DNA from: Catenisphaera adipataccumulans
GTDB taxonomy: Bacteria; Bacillota_I; Bacilli_A; Erysipelotrichales; Erysipelotrichaceae
Direction: 5' to 3'
DNA: 64,000 bases
Assembly: GCF_014202755.1 (NCBI RefSeq)
Contig: NZ_JACHHK010000004.1
Coordinates: 124,001-188,000, forward strand
Shown: positions 1 to 9,561 of the stretch, in pieces
Numbering within the stretch: position 1 is the first letter of the stretch
How the letters are laid out: every line of letters begins with the position of its first letter
The notes under the pieces: generated by a model
The model's input: the letters and a program-made list of their open reading frames with translations, nothing else
The model's database searches: none
Told to the model about the DNA's origin: nothing
Program-made: the position numbers and the translations under genes

Positions 1-1418
1 TCGAGGATGAATTCGGCGGCATCACGCAGCACATTGGTGCCTATCAGGTATCACTGCACGGCCGAAAGGTCACTTTCCTGGATACACCGGGACATGAAGC
101 CTTTACGGCGATGCGTGCCCGCGGAGCACAGGTAACCGATATTGTTATTATTGTAGTTGCTGCTGATGACGGTGTCATGCCGCAGACCAAGGAAGCCGTC
201 GACCATGCGAAAGCGGCCGGCGTGCCGATCGTCGTGGCCGTCAACAAGATCGATAAACCGGGTGCCAACCCGGATCGGGTCATGAATGAAATGGCTGAAT
301 TAGGCATCATGCCGGAAGAATGGGGCGGCGATACCATTTTTCAGCGCATCTCAGCGAAGACCGGCGAAGGCGTCAACGATCTGTTGGAAACGATGCTATT
401 AGTAGCTGATATGCAGGAACTGAAAGCCAACCCAGATGCATTGGCCAGCGGTACAGTGATCGAAGCAAAATTGGATAAAGGCCGCGGCCCGGTTGCTACG
501 CTGCTCGTACAGCGCGGTACGCTGCATACGGGGGACAGCGTCGTGGTCGGCACCAGCTACGGCCGTATCCGCCGCATGACCAATGATAAACACAAAGAAG
601 TCAAGAAAGCGACACCAAGCATGCCGGTGGAGATCATCGGTCTGAGCGAAGTGCCGCGTGCCGGAGATGTCTTCATGACCTATACCGACTATAAAAAAGC
701 CCAGACGATCGCTTCCCAGCGTCTGGAAAAACAGATCTTGAAAGAGCGCAATGCCTCAAGTGCGATGTCGCTGGAAGATCTGGCCCGCAAGATCGACGAA
801 GGTGATGTAAAGGAAATCAATGTCGTCATCAAAGCCGATGTGCAGGGCTCTGCCGAAGCGCTGAAGGCTTCCATGGAAAAACTGGAAGTCGAGAATGTCC
901 GTGTCAATGTCATCCGTTCAACGGTCGGTACGATCAGTGAATCGGATATCATGCTGGCGAGTGCTTCTGATGCGATCATCTACGGATTTAATATCCGCCC
1001 GAGCGCGGCGATCCGGAAGAAAGCCGAAGAAGAACATGTTGAGATCCGTCTTCACAACATCATCTACAAGGCATTGGAAGAATTGGAAAGTGCCATGAAA
1101 GGTATGTTGGCGCCGGTCTACGAAGAAGTTACGCTTGGTCAGGCAGAAGTCCGCAAGACGTACAAAGTTTCCCGCATTGGAACGATTGCCGGCTGTATGG
1201 TCACGGATGGTGTGGTCAAACGCGACTGCAAGGCCCGCGTGATCCGCGATGGTATCGTGATCTACGATGGTAAACTGGGTTCGCTGAAACGTTTCCAGGA
1301 CGATGTGAAAGAGGTAACGTCCGGCTTCGAATGCGGTCTGACCATCGAGAATTTCAATGATATCAAAGTTGACGATATCATCGAAACCTATGAGGACCAA
1401 GAGGTAGAACAGGAGTAA
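1..1418 (+). CDS. infB: Translation initiation factor IF-2, 5' end outside window
   Basis: This is the C-terminal part of IF-2, the GTPase that places initiator tRNA on the 30S subunit. The frame is open from base 3, so the ATG at 111 is internal and not a start. Visible GTPase motifs are the switch I region [10 protein letters not shown], the G3 box DTPGHEAF, the G4 box NKID and the SAK motif of G5. The elongation-factor-like domain II and the IF-2 C-terminal domains follow and the protein ends normally. The next gene, rbfA, starts 1 bp after the stop, as in the widespread nusA-infB-rbfA operon. The N-terminal domains lie upstream of the window. Confidence 0.97.
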   Translation, partial: EDEFGGITQHIGAYQVSLHGRKVTFLDTPGHEAFTAMRARGAQVTDIVIIVVAADDGVMPQTKEAVDHAKAAGVPIVVAVNKIDKPGANPDRVMNEMAELGIMPEEWGGDTIFQRISAKTGEGVNDLLETMLLVADMQELKANPDALASGTVIEAKLDKGRGPVATLLVQRGTLHTGDSVVVGTSYGRIRRMTNDKHKEVKKATPSMPVEIIGLSEVPRAGDVFMTYTDYKKAQTIASQRLEKQILKERNASSAMSLEDLARKIDEGDVKEINVVIKADVQGSAEALKASMEKLEVENVRVNVIRSTVGTISESDIMLASASDAIIYGFNIRPSAAIRKKAEEEHVEIRLHNIIYKALEELESAMKGMLAPVYEEVTLGQAEVRKTYKVSRIGTIAGCMVTDGVVKRDCKARVIRDGIVIYDGKLGSLKRFQDDVKEVTSGFECGLTIENFNDIKVDDIIETYEDQEVEQE

Positions 1419-1419
1419 C

Positions 1420-1767
1420 ATGTCTTTAAAACAAGAACGCCTGGACATGATCATGCAGCGTGAGATATCCAATATTCTGCAGTTTGAGATGAAAAATCCC
1501 AAACTTGGATTTGTGACCGTAACCGATGTCCAATGTACGCGTGACTTGTCACAGGCCAAAGTTTATGTGTCGTTTTTAGGCAAACAGGAACGAAACGATG
1601 CCGGTCTGCGGATCCTGAATTCTTCCAAAGGTTATATCCGGAGCAATTTGGCAAAAAAGCTGACCATCCGGAAAGTGCCGGAATTGATCTTTATTCAGGA
1701 TAAAAGTCTGGAGCAGGGCAATCGGATCGATCAGATCCTGCATGACATCGACGAACAGGAAAAGTAG
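1420..1767 (+). CDS. rbfA: Ribosome-binding factor A
   Basis: RbfA is a small KH-fold protein that helps mature the 5' end of 16S rRNA in the 30S subunit. The 115-residue protein has the usual length and family features, including an early NPKLGFVTVTDV stretch and a central block resembling KVYVSFLG. The start ATG lies one base after the infB stop, with an AGGAG ribosome-binding site inside the infB end. A strong intrinsic terminator follows, so rbfA closes this operon; truB, often next in other Bacillota, is not adjacent. Confidence 0.95.
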   Translation: MSLKQERLDMIMQREISNILQFEMKNPKLGFVTVTDVQCTRDLSQAKVYVSFLGKQERNDAGLRILNSSKGYIRSNLAKKLTIRKVPELIFIQDKSLEQGNRIDQILHDIDEQEK

Positions 1768-1773
1768 AAATAT

Positions 1774-1810
1774 ACGCATTTGTACAGTTGTGTGCAAATG
1801 CGTTTTTTTA
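1774..1810 (+). terminator. Intrinsic terminator after rbfA
   Basis: A near-perfect hairpin pairs 1774-1786 with 1791-1803 around a 4-base loop and runs into seven T residues. It ends the infB-rbfA transcript. Confidence 0.9.
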
Positions 1811-1867
1811 TATTATCTTGAATAAGCGGTTAAAAGAAAAAAAGATAAAAAATTATTTGTGAAATTT

Positions 1868-1896
1868 TTGACAACCTTATATTTTCATGATATGGT
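1868..1896 (+). promoter_or_regulatory. Promoter for thl
   Basis: A consensus -35 TTGACA (1868-1873) is separated by 17 bp from TATGGT (1891-1896). A GGAGG ribosome-binding site (1912-1916) sits just before the thl ATG at 1924. Confidence 0.7.
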
Positions 1897-1923
1897 ATAT
1901 CCGTAAATATTGGAGGTAAAAAC

Positions 1924-3147
1924 ATGGAAACAAAAGAAGTTGTAATTGTTAGTGCCTGCCGTACAGCCATTGGTAAATTCTTAGGGGAATTTAAAAATGT
2001 ATCGGCTCGTGATTTAGCAATTACGGTCGGAAAAGAAGCCATCAAACGTGCCGGTATCGATCCGAAACAAGTCGATGAGATCGTTATGGGTGAAGTTTAC
2101 ACCGGTATGCAAGGTTCTTTGCCGGCTCGTCAGGTATCGATGCGCATCGGTATGGACGAAACCAGCAACGCAGTCAACGTCAACCAGAACTGTGCATCTG
2201 GTATGCGTGCCTTGGAAATCGCATGCAACGATGTTCAGTTAGGCAAAACAGAGATCGGTCTGGTCATCGGTACAGAAAACATGACACAGGCACCGTTCCT
2301 GCTGCCGAAAGCTCGTATGGGTTATCGGATGGGAAGCATCCCTCAAGCCGGTGCAGCAGAAATGTACGATTCGCTGCTGCATGATGCATTGTACGATGAA
2401 TTAAGCGGCGGACATATGGGTTCCACAGCAGATAATGTTGCGAAATTATACAACATTACCCGTGAAGAATGCGATGAACTTGCAGTAATGTCCCACAGCC
2501 GTGCTGCCAAAGCAACTGCTGAAGGCAAATTCAAAGACGAGATCATTCCGGTCGTTGAGCACACTCGTAAAGGTGACGTCGTTCATGAAACCGATGAGCA
2601 CATCATTCCGGACTGCAACTTAGAAACCATTTCCAAGTTAAGAACTGTATTTAATAAAGATGGTGTAACGACCGCTGCCAACGCTTCCGGTATCAATGAT
2701 GCCGCTGCAGCAGTGATCATTATGTCAAAAGAAAAAGCTGAAGAATTAGGCATCAAGCCGATGGCAAAGATGCTGTACATCTGCGGCAAGGGCGTTGATG
2801 CAAGCGTTATGGGTCTTGGCCCTGCTGTATCCATTCCGAAGTGCTTGGATGCTGCCGGTGTGAAATTCGAAGACGTCGATTACTGGGAAATCAACGAAGC
2901 CTTTGCAGCACAGTTTATCGGCTGCGAACGCAAGCTGAAAGAAGACCACGGCTATATCGTTGACCGTAACAAGACTAACTTGAACGGTTCCGGTATTTCT
3001 CTGGGTCACCCGGTTGGATGCTCTGCTCTGCGTATCATTGTCACGCTGCTGTATGAAATGCAGCGCCAGGATGCGAAGATCGGCTGTGCATCGCTGTGCG
3101 TCGGCGGCGGACCTTCCATGGCATCGCTCTGGACAAGAGAAATCTAA
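1924..3147 (+). CDS. thlA: Acetyl-CoA acetyltransferase (thiolase)
   Basis: Biosynthetic thiolase condenses two acetyl-CoA to acetoacetyl-CoA, the first step of the butyrate pathway. The 407-residue protein has the nucleophile Cys90 in NQNCASGM, the active-site His362 in the GHPVGC motif, and a second active-site Cys392 in CVGGG. Family members usually have CxGGGxG there; here it reads GGGPSMA. The gene has its own promoter and terminator, so thiolase is transcribed separately from the acyl-CoA dehydrogenase operon that follows. Degradative thiolases are close relatives, but the neighbouring genes point to butyrate synthesis. Confidence 0.95.
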   Translation: METKEVVIVSACRTAIGKFLGEFKNVSARDLAITVGKEAIKRAGIDPKQVDEIVMGEVYTGMQGSLPARQVSMRIGMDETSNAVNVNQNCASGMRALEIACNDVQLGKTEIGLVIGTENMTQAPFLLPKARMGYRMGSIPQAGAAEMYDSLLHDALYDELSGGHMGSTADNVAKLYNITREECDELAVMSHSRAAKATAEGKFKDEIIPVVEHTRKGDVVHETDEHIIPDCNLETISKLRTVFNKDGVTTAANASGINDAAAAVIIMSKEKAEELGIKPMAKMLYICGKGVDASVMGLGPAVSIPKCLDAAGVKFEDVDYWEINEAFAAQFIGCERKLKEDHGYIVDRNKTNLNGSGISLGHPVGCSALRIIVTLLYEMQRQDAKIGCASLCVGGGPSMASLWTREI

Positions 3148-3158
3148 CAATCGAAAGG

Positions 3159-3191
3159 GGAAGACAGACAAAATTGCCTGCTTCCTTTTTT
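3159..3191 (+). terminator. Intrinsic terminator after thl
   Basis: GGAAG and CAG (3159-3167, one bulged A) pair with CTGCTTCC (3178-3185), followed by six T residues. Confidence 0.7.
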
Positions 3192-3269
3192 CATTTATAC
3201 ATTTGTGAAAATATGAACTTGTGAAAAAACGCGTTCTTTTCACCACTTGTAAATAATTTCACAAAGTCA

Positions 3270-3298
3270 TTGACGAGGTCAGATTCTCTTTGTATAAT
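3270..3298 (+). promoter_or_regulatory. Promoter of the acyl-CoA dehydrogenase-etf-hbd-crt-but operon
   Basis: TTGACG (3270-3275), a 17-bp spacer and a perfect TATAAT (3293-3298) lie about 75 bp before the acyl-CoA dehydrogenase start. Confidence 0.75.
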
Positions 3299-3372
3299 TT
3301 AAATTGTATGGAATCATTCTGTTTTCATGCAATAACTTGAAGTTAATAATATGGAAAGGAGAACTTCAATTT

Positions 3373-4512
3373 ATGGATTTCAATTTAACAGAACAACAAA
3401 AAATGATGCAGAAGTTGTTCAGAGAAGTCGCGCAGAATGAAGTAAAGGACAATGCTGCCGATGTCGATGAACAAGAACGCTTTCCGAAGGAAAACGTTGA
3501 AGTCATGCGTCAGGCAAAAATGCTGGGAATCCCTTTCCCGCGTGAATACGGCGGTGCAGGTGCAGATTATCTGAGCTATATCCTGGCAGTCGAAGAGATT
3601 TCCAAGGTTTGTGCAACGACCGGAACGGTTTTAAGTGCGCATACGTCTTTGGGTACTTGGCCGATCGCTAAGTTCGGTACGCCGGAACAGAAAGAAAAAT
3701 ATCTGCCGGATCTGACGACCGGAAAGAAAATTGCCGCTTTCGGTCTGACAGAGCCGAATGCCGGTACCGATGCTGCCGGACAGCAGACGACTGCTGTTTT
3801 TGACGGTGAAAACTACATCCTGAATGGTACGAAGATCTTCATCACCAACGCCGGTGAAGCAGATGTTTATATCATCTTTGCCATGACGGATAAATCCAAA
3901 GGAAACCACGGAATTTCCGCATTTATCGTTGAAAAAGGCTGGGAAGGATTTACTTTCGGTCTGCATGAAAAGAAATTAGGTATCCGCGGATCGGCTACCC
4001 GTGAGTTGATCTTTAACAACGTGAAGATCCCGAAGGAAAACTTATTAGGCCAGGAAGGAAAAGGTTTCAAGATCGCCATGATGACCTTGGACGGCGGCCG
4101 TATCGGTATCGCCGCACAGGCAGTGGGAATTGCACAGGGTGCCATTGATGAAGCCGTTGTATACGTTAAACAGCGTAAACAGTTCGGCCGTCCGATCGCC
4201 CGTTTCCAGAACACACAGTTCCAGCTGGCTACGATGCAGACAAAAGTTGATGCAGCCCGTTTGATGGTTTACCGTGCTGCTATGGCCAAAGAAAACGGTG
4301 AATCACATACTGTATTAGCTGCCGAAGCAAAATTGATCGCTTCCGAAACCGCAATGGAAGTCACCACAAAAGCAATTCAGCTGTTAGGCGGTTATGGTTA
4401 TACCCGTGATATGCCAGTTGAAAGAATGTTCAGAGATGCGAAGATTACTGAAATCTACGAAGGTACATCCGAAGTACAACGTATGGTCATTTCAGGATCT
4501 ATGTTGCGATAA
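3373..4512 (+). CDS. bcd: Butyryl-CoA (short-chain acyl-CoA) dehydrogenase
   Basis: This FAD enzyme reduces crotonyl-CoA to butyryl-CoA with electrons passed through the EtfAB pair encoded next. The ATG at 3373 is chosen over an upstream in-frame ATG at 3304: it follows an AAGGAGA site at a normal distance and gives the family N-terminus MDFNLTEQQ and length (379 residues). FAD and substrate motifs are visible (GLTEPNAGTDA, FITNAGEADVY, QLLGGYGYTRD), and the likely catalytic base is Glu363 in YEGTSEVQR. Co-transcription with etfB, etfA, hbd, crt and a CoA transferase supports the butyryl-CoA role. Exact chain-length preference cannot be read from sequence. Confidence 0.93.
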   Translation: MDFNLTEQQKMMQKLFREVAQNEVKDNAADVDEQERFPKENVEVMRQAKMLGIPFPREYGGAGADYLSYILAVEEISKVCATTGTVLSAHTSLGTWPIAKFGTPEQKEKYLPDLTTGKKIAAFGLTEPNAGTDAAGQQTTAVFDGENYILNGTKIFITNAGEADVYIIFAMTDKSKGNHGISAFIVEKGWEGFTFGLHEKKLGIRGSATRELIFNNVKIPKENLLGQEGKGFKIAMMTLDGGRIGIAAQAVGIAQGAIDEAVVYVKQRKQFGRPIARFQNTQFQLATMQTKVDAARLMVYRAAMAKENGESHTVLAAEAKLIASETAMEVTTKAIQLLGGYGYTRDMPVERMFRDAKITEIYEGTSEVQRMVISGSMLR

Positions 4513-4532
4513 GGAAAGGGTGGAAAACAGAT

Positions 4533-5330
4533 ATGAAAATCATCGTTCTTGAAAAACAAGTACCGGATTCAACTGAGATCAGTGTTGATAAGAAGACCGG
4601 AACATTGATTCGTGAAGGCGTTCCAAGCATCACGAACCCGGATGATATGGCAGGTTTGGAAGCTGCTTTACAAATCAAAGATAAAAACCCGGATACCGAA
4701 ATTACGGTTATGACAATGGGTATTCCGAAAGCAAAAGGTATGCTGGAGGAAGGCATCGCCCGCGGTGCTGACAAGGGTGTATTGATCACCGACCGTGCAT
4801 TCGCCGGTGCCGATACATGTGCAACCAGCCGTACCTTGGCTGATGCCATCAATAAAGTTGGTTATGACATTGTATTCGCCGGCCGTCAGGCAATCGATGG
4901 TGATACGGCGCAGGTCGGACCGCAGACCGCAGAACGTTTAGGTGTTCCGCAGGTTACTTACGTTGACGAGATCCTGGACGTTAAAGAAGACCAGATCACC
5001 GTTAAAAAATCCTTAGAAGATGTAGAACAAGTTGTTACTGTTAAATTGCCGTGCTTATTGACGTTCTTGTCCGACAGCGTATATAAACCGCGTTACATGA
5101 ACTGCAACGACATCGTTGATCTGCAGAAAGAAGATAAAGTTCAGGTTCTGACCAACGGCGACTTGAATATGGATCCGTCTTTGATCGGATTGGCCGGATC
5201 TCCGACTTCCGTAAAACGTACATTCACAAAGGATGTCAGTGATAAGACTGAAACTTTCACGTTATCTGAGCAGGAAACCGCAGATATGATTGCGAAGACT
5301 CTGAAAGAGAAACAAATCATTACGAAGTAG
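4533..5330 (+). CDS. etfB: Electron transfer flavoprotein, beta subunit
   Basis: EtfB forms a heterodimer with EtfA and shuttles electrons to butyryl-CoA dehydrogenase. The 265-residue protein has the family pattern, including an early VLEKQVPDST segment, the AGRQAIDGDTAQVGP nucleotide-binding loop and a PRYMN motif. It lies 20 bp after bcd and 10 bp before etfA. In anaerobes such Etf-Bcd complexes often bifurcate electrons between crotonyl-CoA and ferredoxin. The gene order fits that idea, but the sequence alone does not prove it. Confidence 0.95.
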   Translation: MKIIVLEKQVPDSTEISVDKKTGTLIREGVPSITNPDDMAGLEAALQIKDKNPDTEITVMTMGIPKAKGMLEEGIARGADKGVLITDRAFAGADTCATSRTLADAINKVGYDIVFAGRQAIDGDTAQVGPQTAERLGVPQVTYVDEILDVKEDQITVKKSLEDVEQVVTVKLPCLLTFLSDSVYKPRYMNCNDIVDLQKEDKVQVLTNGDLNMDPSLIGLAGSPTSVKRTFTKDVSDKTETFTLSEQETADMIAKTLKEKQIITK

Positions 5331-5340
5331 GAGGATAAAA

Positions 5341-6369
5341 ATGGCTAAATTTGAAGAATATAAAGACATTTATGTTTTCGTAGAACAAGAAAACGGAAAC
5401 ATCGCCGAAGTCGGATATGAACTGATCAGCGAAGCCCGCAAGCTGGTCGCTACGATTCCGGCTATGGGATACAAAGTTGTCGGCGTACTGCTGGGCAACG
5501 GTATCAAAGATAAAGCACAGGAAGTCATCGCACACGGTGCAGATAAAGTTATCGTTGTAGATGATGAACTGCTGAAAGATTACTCCACACAGTTCTATGC
5601 AGATGCATTGACTCAGTTGATCAACAAATATAAACCAGATTCATTCCTGACAGGTGCAACACCGTTAGGACGTGATTTAGCACCGCGTGTTGCAGCCCGC
5701 ATCAATGCAGGTCTGACTGCCGATGCTACAAAGATCGAAGTGGATCAGGAAGAAGCGGCCAACGGTGTCGCTCTGCTGGATGTTACCCGTCCGACTTTCG
5801 GCGGTAACTTATTCGGTACGATCGTATGTAAGAATACGCGCCCGCAGATGGCAACCATCCGTCCGAAAGTATTCGAACTGGCACCGGTTGACGAAAGCCG
5901 CACGGGTGAAGTAGAAGAATTTAAACCGACTTGGACAACAACAGAACCGGAAGTATTCGTTGAAAAAGTCATCGAAAAAGTCAAAGGTGATGTCGACATC
6001 ACGAAAGCAGACATCTTGGTTGGTGCCGGCCGTGGTGCAGAAGGCTGCCTGGATCTGGTTCAGCAGGTTGCCGATGAATTAGGCGGCGTTGTTTGCTGCA
6101 GCCGTGCCGTTGTCGAAGACGGATATATGGATAAAGACCGTCAGGTCGGACAGACTGGTAAGACGGTTCGTCCTTCGCTGTACTTAGCATGCGGTATCTC
6201 CGGAGCCGTTCAGCACTGTGCAGGTATGGATAAATCCGATATGATCATTTCCATCAACCGTGACCCGCAGGCAGAAATCTTCTCGATTTCCAACATGGGA
6301 TTCGTCGGTGATGTCAATAAAGTTCTGCCGCTGTTGGTAGAATCCATCAAGGCAGCAAAATCTGAGTAA
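5341..6369 (+). CDS. etfA: Electron transfer flavoprotein, alpha subunit
   Basis: EtfA is the large Etf subunit and carries FAD in its C-terminal domain. The 342-residue protein shows the C-terminal FAD-binding signature: GAGRGAEG, then VGQTGKTVRPSLYLACGISG and INRDPQAEIF. The N-terminal half contains the FLTGATPLGRDLAPRVAAR block. An AGGAGG ribosome-binding site precedes the ATG. It sits between etfB and hbd in the butyrate operon. Confidence 0.96.
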   Translation: MAKFEEYKDIYVFVEQENGNIAEVGYELISEARKLVATIPAMGYKVVGVLLGNGIKDKAQEVIAHGADKVIVVDDELLKDYSTQFYADALTQLINKYKPDSFLTGATPLGRDLAPRVAARINAGLTADATKIEVDQEEAANGVALLDVTRPTFGGNLFGTIVCKNTRPQMATIRPKVFELAPVDESRTGEVEEFKPTWTTTEPEVFVEKVIEKVKGDVDITKADILVGAGRGAEGCLDLVQQVADELGGVVCCSRAVVEDGYMDKDRQVGQTGKTVRPSLYLACGISGAVQHCAGMDKSDMIISINRDPQAEIFSISNMGFVGDVNKVLPLLVESIKAAKSE

Positions 6370-6390
6370 AAAAAGGAGGCAAAATACACT

Positions 6391-7227
6391 ATGAGTAAGA
6401 TCGGTGTCGTAGGTGCCGGAACGATGGGACAGGGCATTGCCCAGTCTTTCGCCAGCGCCGGAAACCAGGTAACCGTCTGCGATATCAAATTAGAATGGGC
6501 GCAGAACGGAATCAACAAGATCGGTGCGAAACTGGACAAACTGGTATCGCGCGGAAAAGTAGAACAAAGCTTTGCGGACGAAGTAAAAGGCAACTTAAAA
6601 GCCGGCGAATATGCTGACTTGGCTGATGCAGATTACATCGTCGAAGCCGTTCTGGAACAAGTATCCGTTAAACAGGATCTGTTCAAACAGTTGGATGACA
6701 TCTGCAAAGATTCGACGATCTTCTGCACGAATACATCCAGCCTGTCGATCACGGAGATCGCAAACGGAATCAAACATGAAGTCATCGGTATGCACTTCTT
6801 CAACCCGGCTGACCGCATGAAACTGATCGAAGTCATCCGCGGTGAGAATACTGCAGACGCAACCAATGATGCAGTCATCGAACTGTCGAAACAAATCGGC
6901 AAAACGCCGGTACAGGTCAACGAAGCCCCGGGCTTTGTGGTAAACCGTATCCTGGTGCCGATGATCAACGAAGGCATCTTCGTTCTGCAGGAGGGCGTTG
7001 CCAGTGCTGAAGATATCGATACCGCTATGAAGTTAGGCGCAAACCATCCGATGGGACCGTTGGCATTGGCTGACTTGATCGGCTTGGATATCGTATTGGA
7101 CGTAATGGAAGTTCTGTACACAGAAACCGGCGACTCGAAATATCGTCCGTGCACGCTGCTGAAGAAAATGGTACGTGCTGGTAAATTGGGCCGCAAGACC
7201 GGCGAAGGATTCTATAAATATAACTAA
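6391..7227 (+). CDS. hbd: 3-hydroxybutyryl-CoA dehydrogenase
   Basis: This NAD(P)H enzyme reduces acetoacetyl-CoA to 3-hydroxybutyryl-CoA. The N-terminal Rossmann motif is GVVGAGTMGQGIAQ (residues 5-18). The catalytic His135 is in GMHFFNPA and pairs with the Glu of the following segment. The C-terminal domain has PGFVVNRILVPMINE and ends in GRKTGEGFYKY. At 278 residues it is a stand-alone dehydrogenase, not a fused FadB-like protein. An AAGGAGG site precedes the ATG. Confidence 0.96.
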   Translation: MSKIGVVGAGTMGQGIAQSFASAGNQVTVCDIKLEWAQNGINKIGAKLDKLVSRGKVEQSFADEVKGNLKAGEYADLADADYIVEAVLEQVSVKQDLFKQLDDICKDSTIFCTNTSSLSITEIANGIKHEVIGMHFFNPADRMKLIEVIRGENTADATNDAVIELSKQIGKTPVQVNEAPGFVVNRILVPMINEGIFVLQEGVASAEDIDTAMKLGANHPMGPLALADLIGLDIVLDVMEVLYTETGDSKYRPCTLLKKMVRAGKLGRKTGEGFYKYN

Positions 7228-7240
7228 TTGCCGGAATTCA

Positions 7241-7274
7241 AGAAGTGGAACGCCATTGTTTCCACTTCTTTTTT
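7241..7274 (+). terminator. Terminator-like hairpin between hbd and crt
   Basis: AGAAGTGGA (7241-7249) pairs perfectly with TCCACTTCT (7261-7269), followed by T residues to 7274. It sits inside an otherwise continuous operon, 17 bp before the crt start, so it may be a partial terminator, an mRNA-processing or stability element, or the end of one unit. No clear promoter is visible between it and crt. Confidence 0.65.
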
Positions 7275-7290
7275 AGAAAGGAATACAATC

Positions 7291-8070
7291 ATGGAAAACG
7301 TATTATTTGAAAAACAAGGACATGTATCCATCATCACCATCAACCGCCCGAAAGCATTGAACGCTTTGGCAACGGAAGTTCTGCAGGACCTGGAAAAAGT
7401 TGTGAATCAGGTCGCAGAAGACAAAGACACTTATGTCGCAGTGATCACCGGAGCCGGTGAGAAGAGCTTTGTGGCCGGTGCCGATATTGTCGAAATGAAA
7501 GACAAGAGCGTAGAAGAAGCAGCAGAATACAGTGCATACGGAAATAAGATCTTCCGTCAGATCGAACAACTGCACTGTCCGGTCATCGCAGCGGTCAACG
7601 GTTTTGCGTTAGGCGGCGGCTGTGAGTTAGCAATGTGCTGTGATATTCGTATTGCCAGTGAAAATGCGGTATTCGGACAGCCGGAAGTTGGTTTGGGAAT
7701 CACACCAGGCTTCGGCGGTACGCAGCGTTTAGCACGTTTGGTGCCGACGGGTATTGCGAAGGAAATGATCTACACGGCACGCAACATCAAGGCCGATAAA
7801 GCATTGGAGATCGGTCTGGTCAATAAGGTCGTAGCGAAAGAAGAATTAATGCCGGCAGTCATGAAACTGGCCAATACCATTGCGAAGAATGCACCGATCG
7901 CGGTTGCTCAGTCGAAGAAATCGATCAACGATGGTCTGCAGATGAACATCGATGACGGTGTTGCAAATGAAGTCAAGAACTTTGCTGACTGCTTCGCGAC
8001 CGAAGATCAGACATATGGTATGGAATGCTTCGTCAACCGTGTAAAAGATAAGGAATTTAAAAACAAATAG
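7291..8070 (+). CDS. crt: 3-hydroxybutyryl-CoA dehydratase (crotonase)
   Basis: Crotonase dehydrates 3-hydroxybutyryl-CoA to crotonyl-CoA. The ATG at 7291 is preferred to the open frame beginning at 7228: it follows AGAAAGGA and gives the canonical start MENVLFEKQ and a 259-residue protein. The enoyl-CoA hydratase oxyanion-hole segments are present (AGADI at 62-66 and GGGCEL at 108-113). The catalytic pair Glu112 and Glu132 is kept, the latter in FGQPEVGLG. It lies between hbd and the CoA transferase. Confidence 0.95.
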   Translation: MENVLFEKQGHVSIITINRPKALNALATEVLQDLEKVVNQVAEDKDTYVAVITGAGEKSFVAGADIVEMKDKSVEEAAEYSAYGNKIFRQIEQLHCPVIAAVNGFALGGGCELAMCCDIRIASENAVFGQPEVGLGITPGFGGTQRLARLVPTGIAKEMIYTARNIKADKALEIGLVNKVVAKEELMPAVMKLANTIAKNAPIAVAQSKKSINDGLQMNIDDGVANEVKNFADCFATEDQTYGMECFVNRVKDKEFKNK

Positions 8071-8081
8071 GGGCGCAGATC

Positions 8082-9431
8082 ATGGATTATCGTTCCGAAT
8101 ATGAGAATAAAAAAATTACGGCTGCACAGGCCGCTGAATTGATCCACAGCGGCGATTGGGTCGACTATGGATGGTGCAGCGGTACGCCGCATGATATCGA
8201 TATTGAGGTCGCGAAACGCCTGCCGAAATTGGAAGATGTAAAATTCCGGGGCGGCATTCTGCTGACGCGTCCGGCCATCTTCGATGTCGAAAATGCTGCG
8301 GAACATATGACTTGGAACTCCTGGCATATGACAGGTGTTGAACGGGCGACGGTCAAAGCCGGCTTTGGTTTCTATGCGCCGGCCCGTTATTCCGAACTGC
8401 CGCGTTACTATCGTGAAAACGTCGAGCCGGGTGATGTCGCTTATCTGGTTGTTTCACCGATGGATAACTTTGGCTATTTCAGTTTTGGACCAAGTGCTTC
8501 GCATTTAGCCGATCTGTGTGATAAAGCGAAGAAAGTCGTTGTCGAAGTCAACGAGAACATGCCGCGCTGCCTGGGCGGATTCCGTACCGGAATCCACATT
8601 TCCCAAGTCGACTATATCGTTGAATCGACCAATACACCGATCCCGGAATTGCCGAGCGGCGGTGCGACCGAAGTGGATCAAAAGGTTGCCGAGCTGATCG
8701 TCAATGAAATTCCGGACGGTGCCTGCCTGCAGCTAGGAATCGGCGGTATGCCGAATGCGGTCGGTTCGCTGATCGCACGCAGTGACTTAAAGCACTTAGG
8801 TGTCCATACCGAGATGTATGTGGATGCGTATGTCGATATGGCGAAGGCCGGCAAGATCGACGGCATGAATAAAAGCCTGGATAAAGGACGTCAGGTTTAT
8901 GCCTTCGGTGCCGGAACCAAGAAACTGTACGATTACTTGAATGACAATCCGGAATGCATGTCGGCACCGGTCGATTACACCAATGATGTGCGCGTGATCG
9001 CCCAGCTGGACAACTTCATCTCCATCAATAACACCGTGGATGTGGATCTATACGGACAGGTCAGTGCTGAATCATCCGGAACCCGTCAAATCAGCGGTGC
9101 CGGCGGTCAGCAGGACTTTGTCATGGGTGCTTACTTATCCAAAGGCGGCAAGAGCTTTATCTGCTGCTCGTCAACGTATACGAACCACCAAGGAGAGACA
9201 TTCTCTCGGATCGTTCCGACGCTGAAGCCGGGATCTGCCGTAACGGATACGCGGCCGAATACACACTATGTGGTAACCGAATATGGCCTGGTCAATCTGA
9301 AAGGATTGAACACATGGCAGCGTGCCGAGGCATTGATCTCGATCGCACATCCTGACTTCCGTCAGCAGTTGGTTGAGCAGGCGGAAAAGATGCAGATCTG
9401 GAAGACACACAACAATCATTTTGAATTTTAA
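8082..9431 (+). CDS. but: Butyryl-CoA:acetate CoA-transferase
   Basis: This enzyme moves CoA from butyryl-CoA to acetate, releasing butyrate. The 449-residue protein belongs to the acetyl-CoA hydrolase/4-hydroxybutyrate CoA-transferase family. The likely catalytic Glu244 lies in the HTEMY motif. A later [19 protein letters not shown] stretch resembles butyryl-CoA:acetate transferases of gut butyrate producers. It is the last gene of the operon, with a strong terminator after it. A 4-hydroxybutyrate transferase is the main alternative, but the neighbouring bcd, hbd and crt favour butyrate. Confidence 0.88.
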   Translation: MDYRSEYENKKITAAQAAELIHSGDWVDYGWCSGTPHDIDIEVAKRLPKLEDVKFRGGILLTRPAIFDVENAAEHMTWNSWHMTGVERATVKAGFGFYAPARYSELPRYYRENVEPGDVAYLVVSPMDNFGYFSFGPSASHLADLCDKAKKVVVEVNENMPRCLGGFRTGIHISQVDYIVESTNTPIPELPSGGATEVDQKVAELIVNEIPDGACLQLGIGGMPNAVGSLIARSDLKHLGVHTEMYVDAYVDMAKAGKIDGMNKSLDKGRQVYAFGAGTKKLYDYLNDNPECMSAPVDYTNDVRVIAQLDNFISINNTVDVDLYGQVSAESSGTRQISGAGGQQDFVMGAYLSKGGKSFICCSSTYTNHQGETFSRIVPTLKPGSAVTDTRPNTHYVVTEYGLVNLKGLNTWQRAEALISIAHPDFRQQLVEQAEKMQIWKTHNNHFEF

Positions 9432-9435
9432 AAAT

Positions 9436-9466
9436 ACGCTTCCTTCGGGAAGCGTTTTCTTTTTCT
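9436..9466 (+). terminator. Intrinsic terminator after but
   Basis: ACGCTTCC (9436-9443), loop TTCG, GGAAGCGT (9448-9455), then a T-rich tract. It closes the butyrate operon. Confidence 0.85.
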
Positions 9467-9561
9467 GATCGATCATGGAAAAAAGCAAGGATCAAAGAAT
9501 TTTTCGAATTTTTTCCCCGTATCACTAGATTCAATGATAAAATAACAGCGGAGGGATGAAT

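Noticed and set aside
918-1559. Long antisense open frame over infB and rbfA
   Set aside because: It has no ribosome-binding site or recognisable domains, and it lies opposite well-supported genes; it is a codon-use shadow.
3304-3372. Earlier start for the acyl-CoA dehydrogenase
   Set aside because: The extra 23 residues do not fit the family and there is no ribosome-binding site, while the ATG at 3373 has one.
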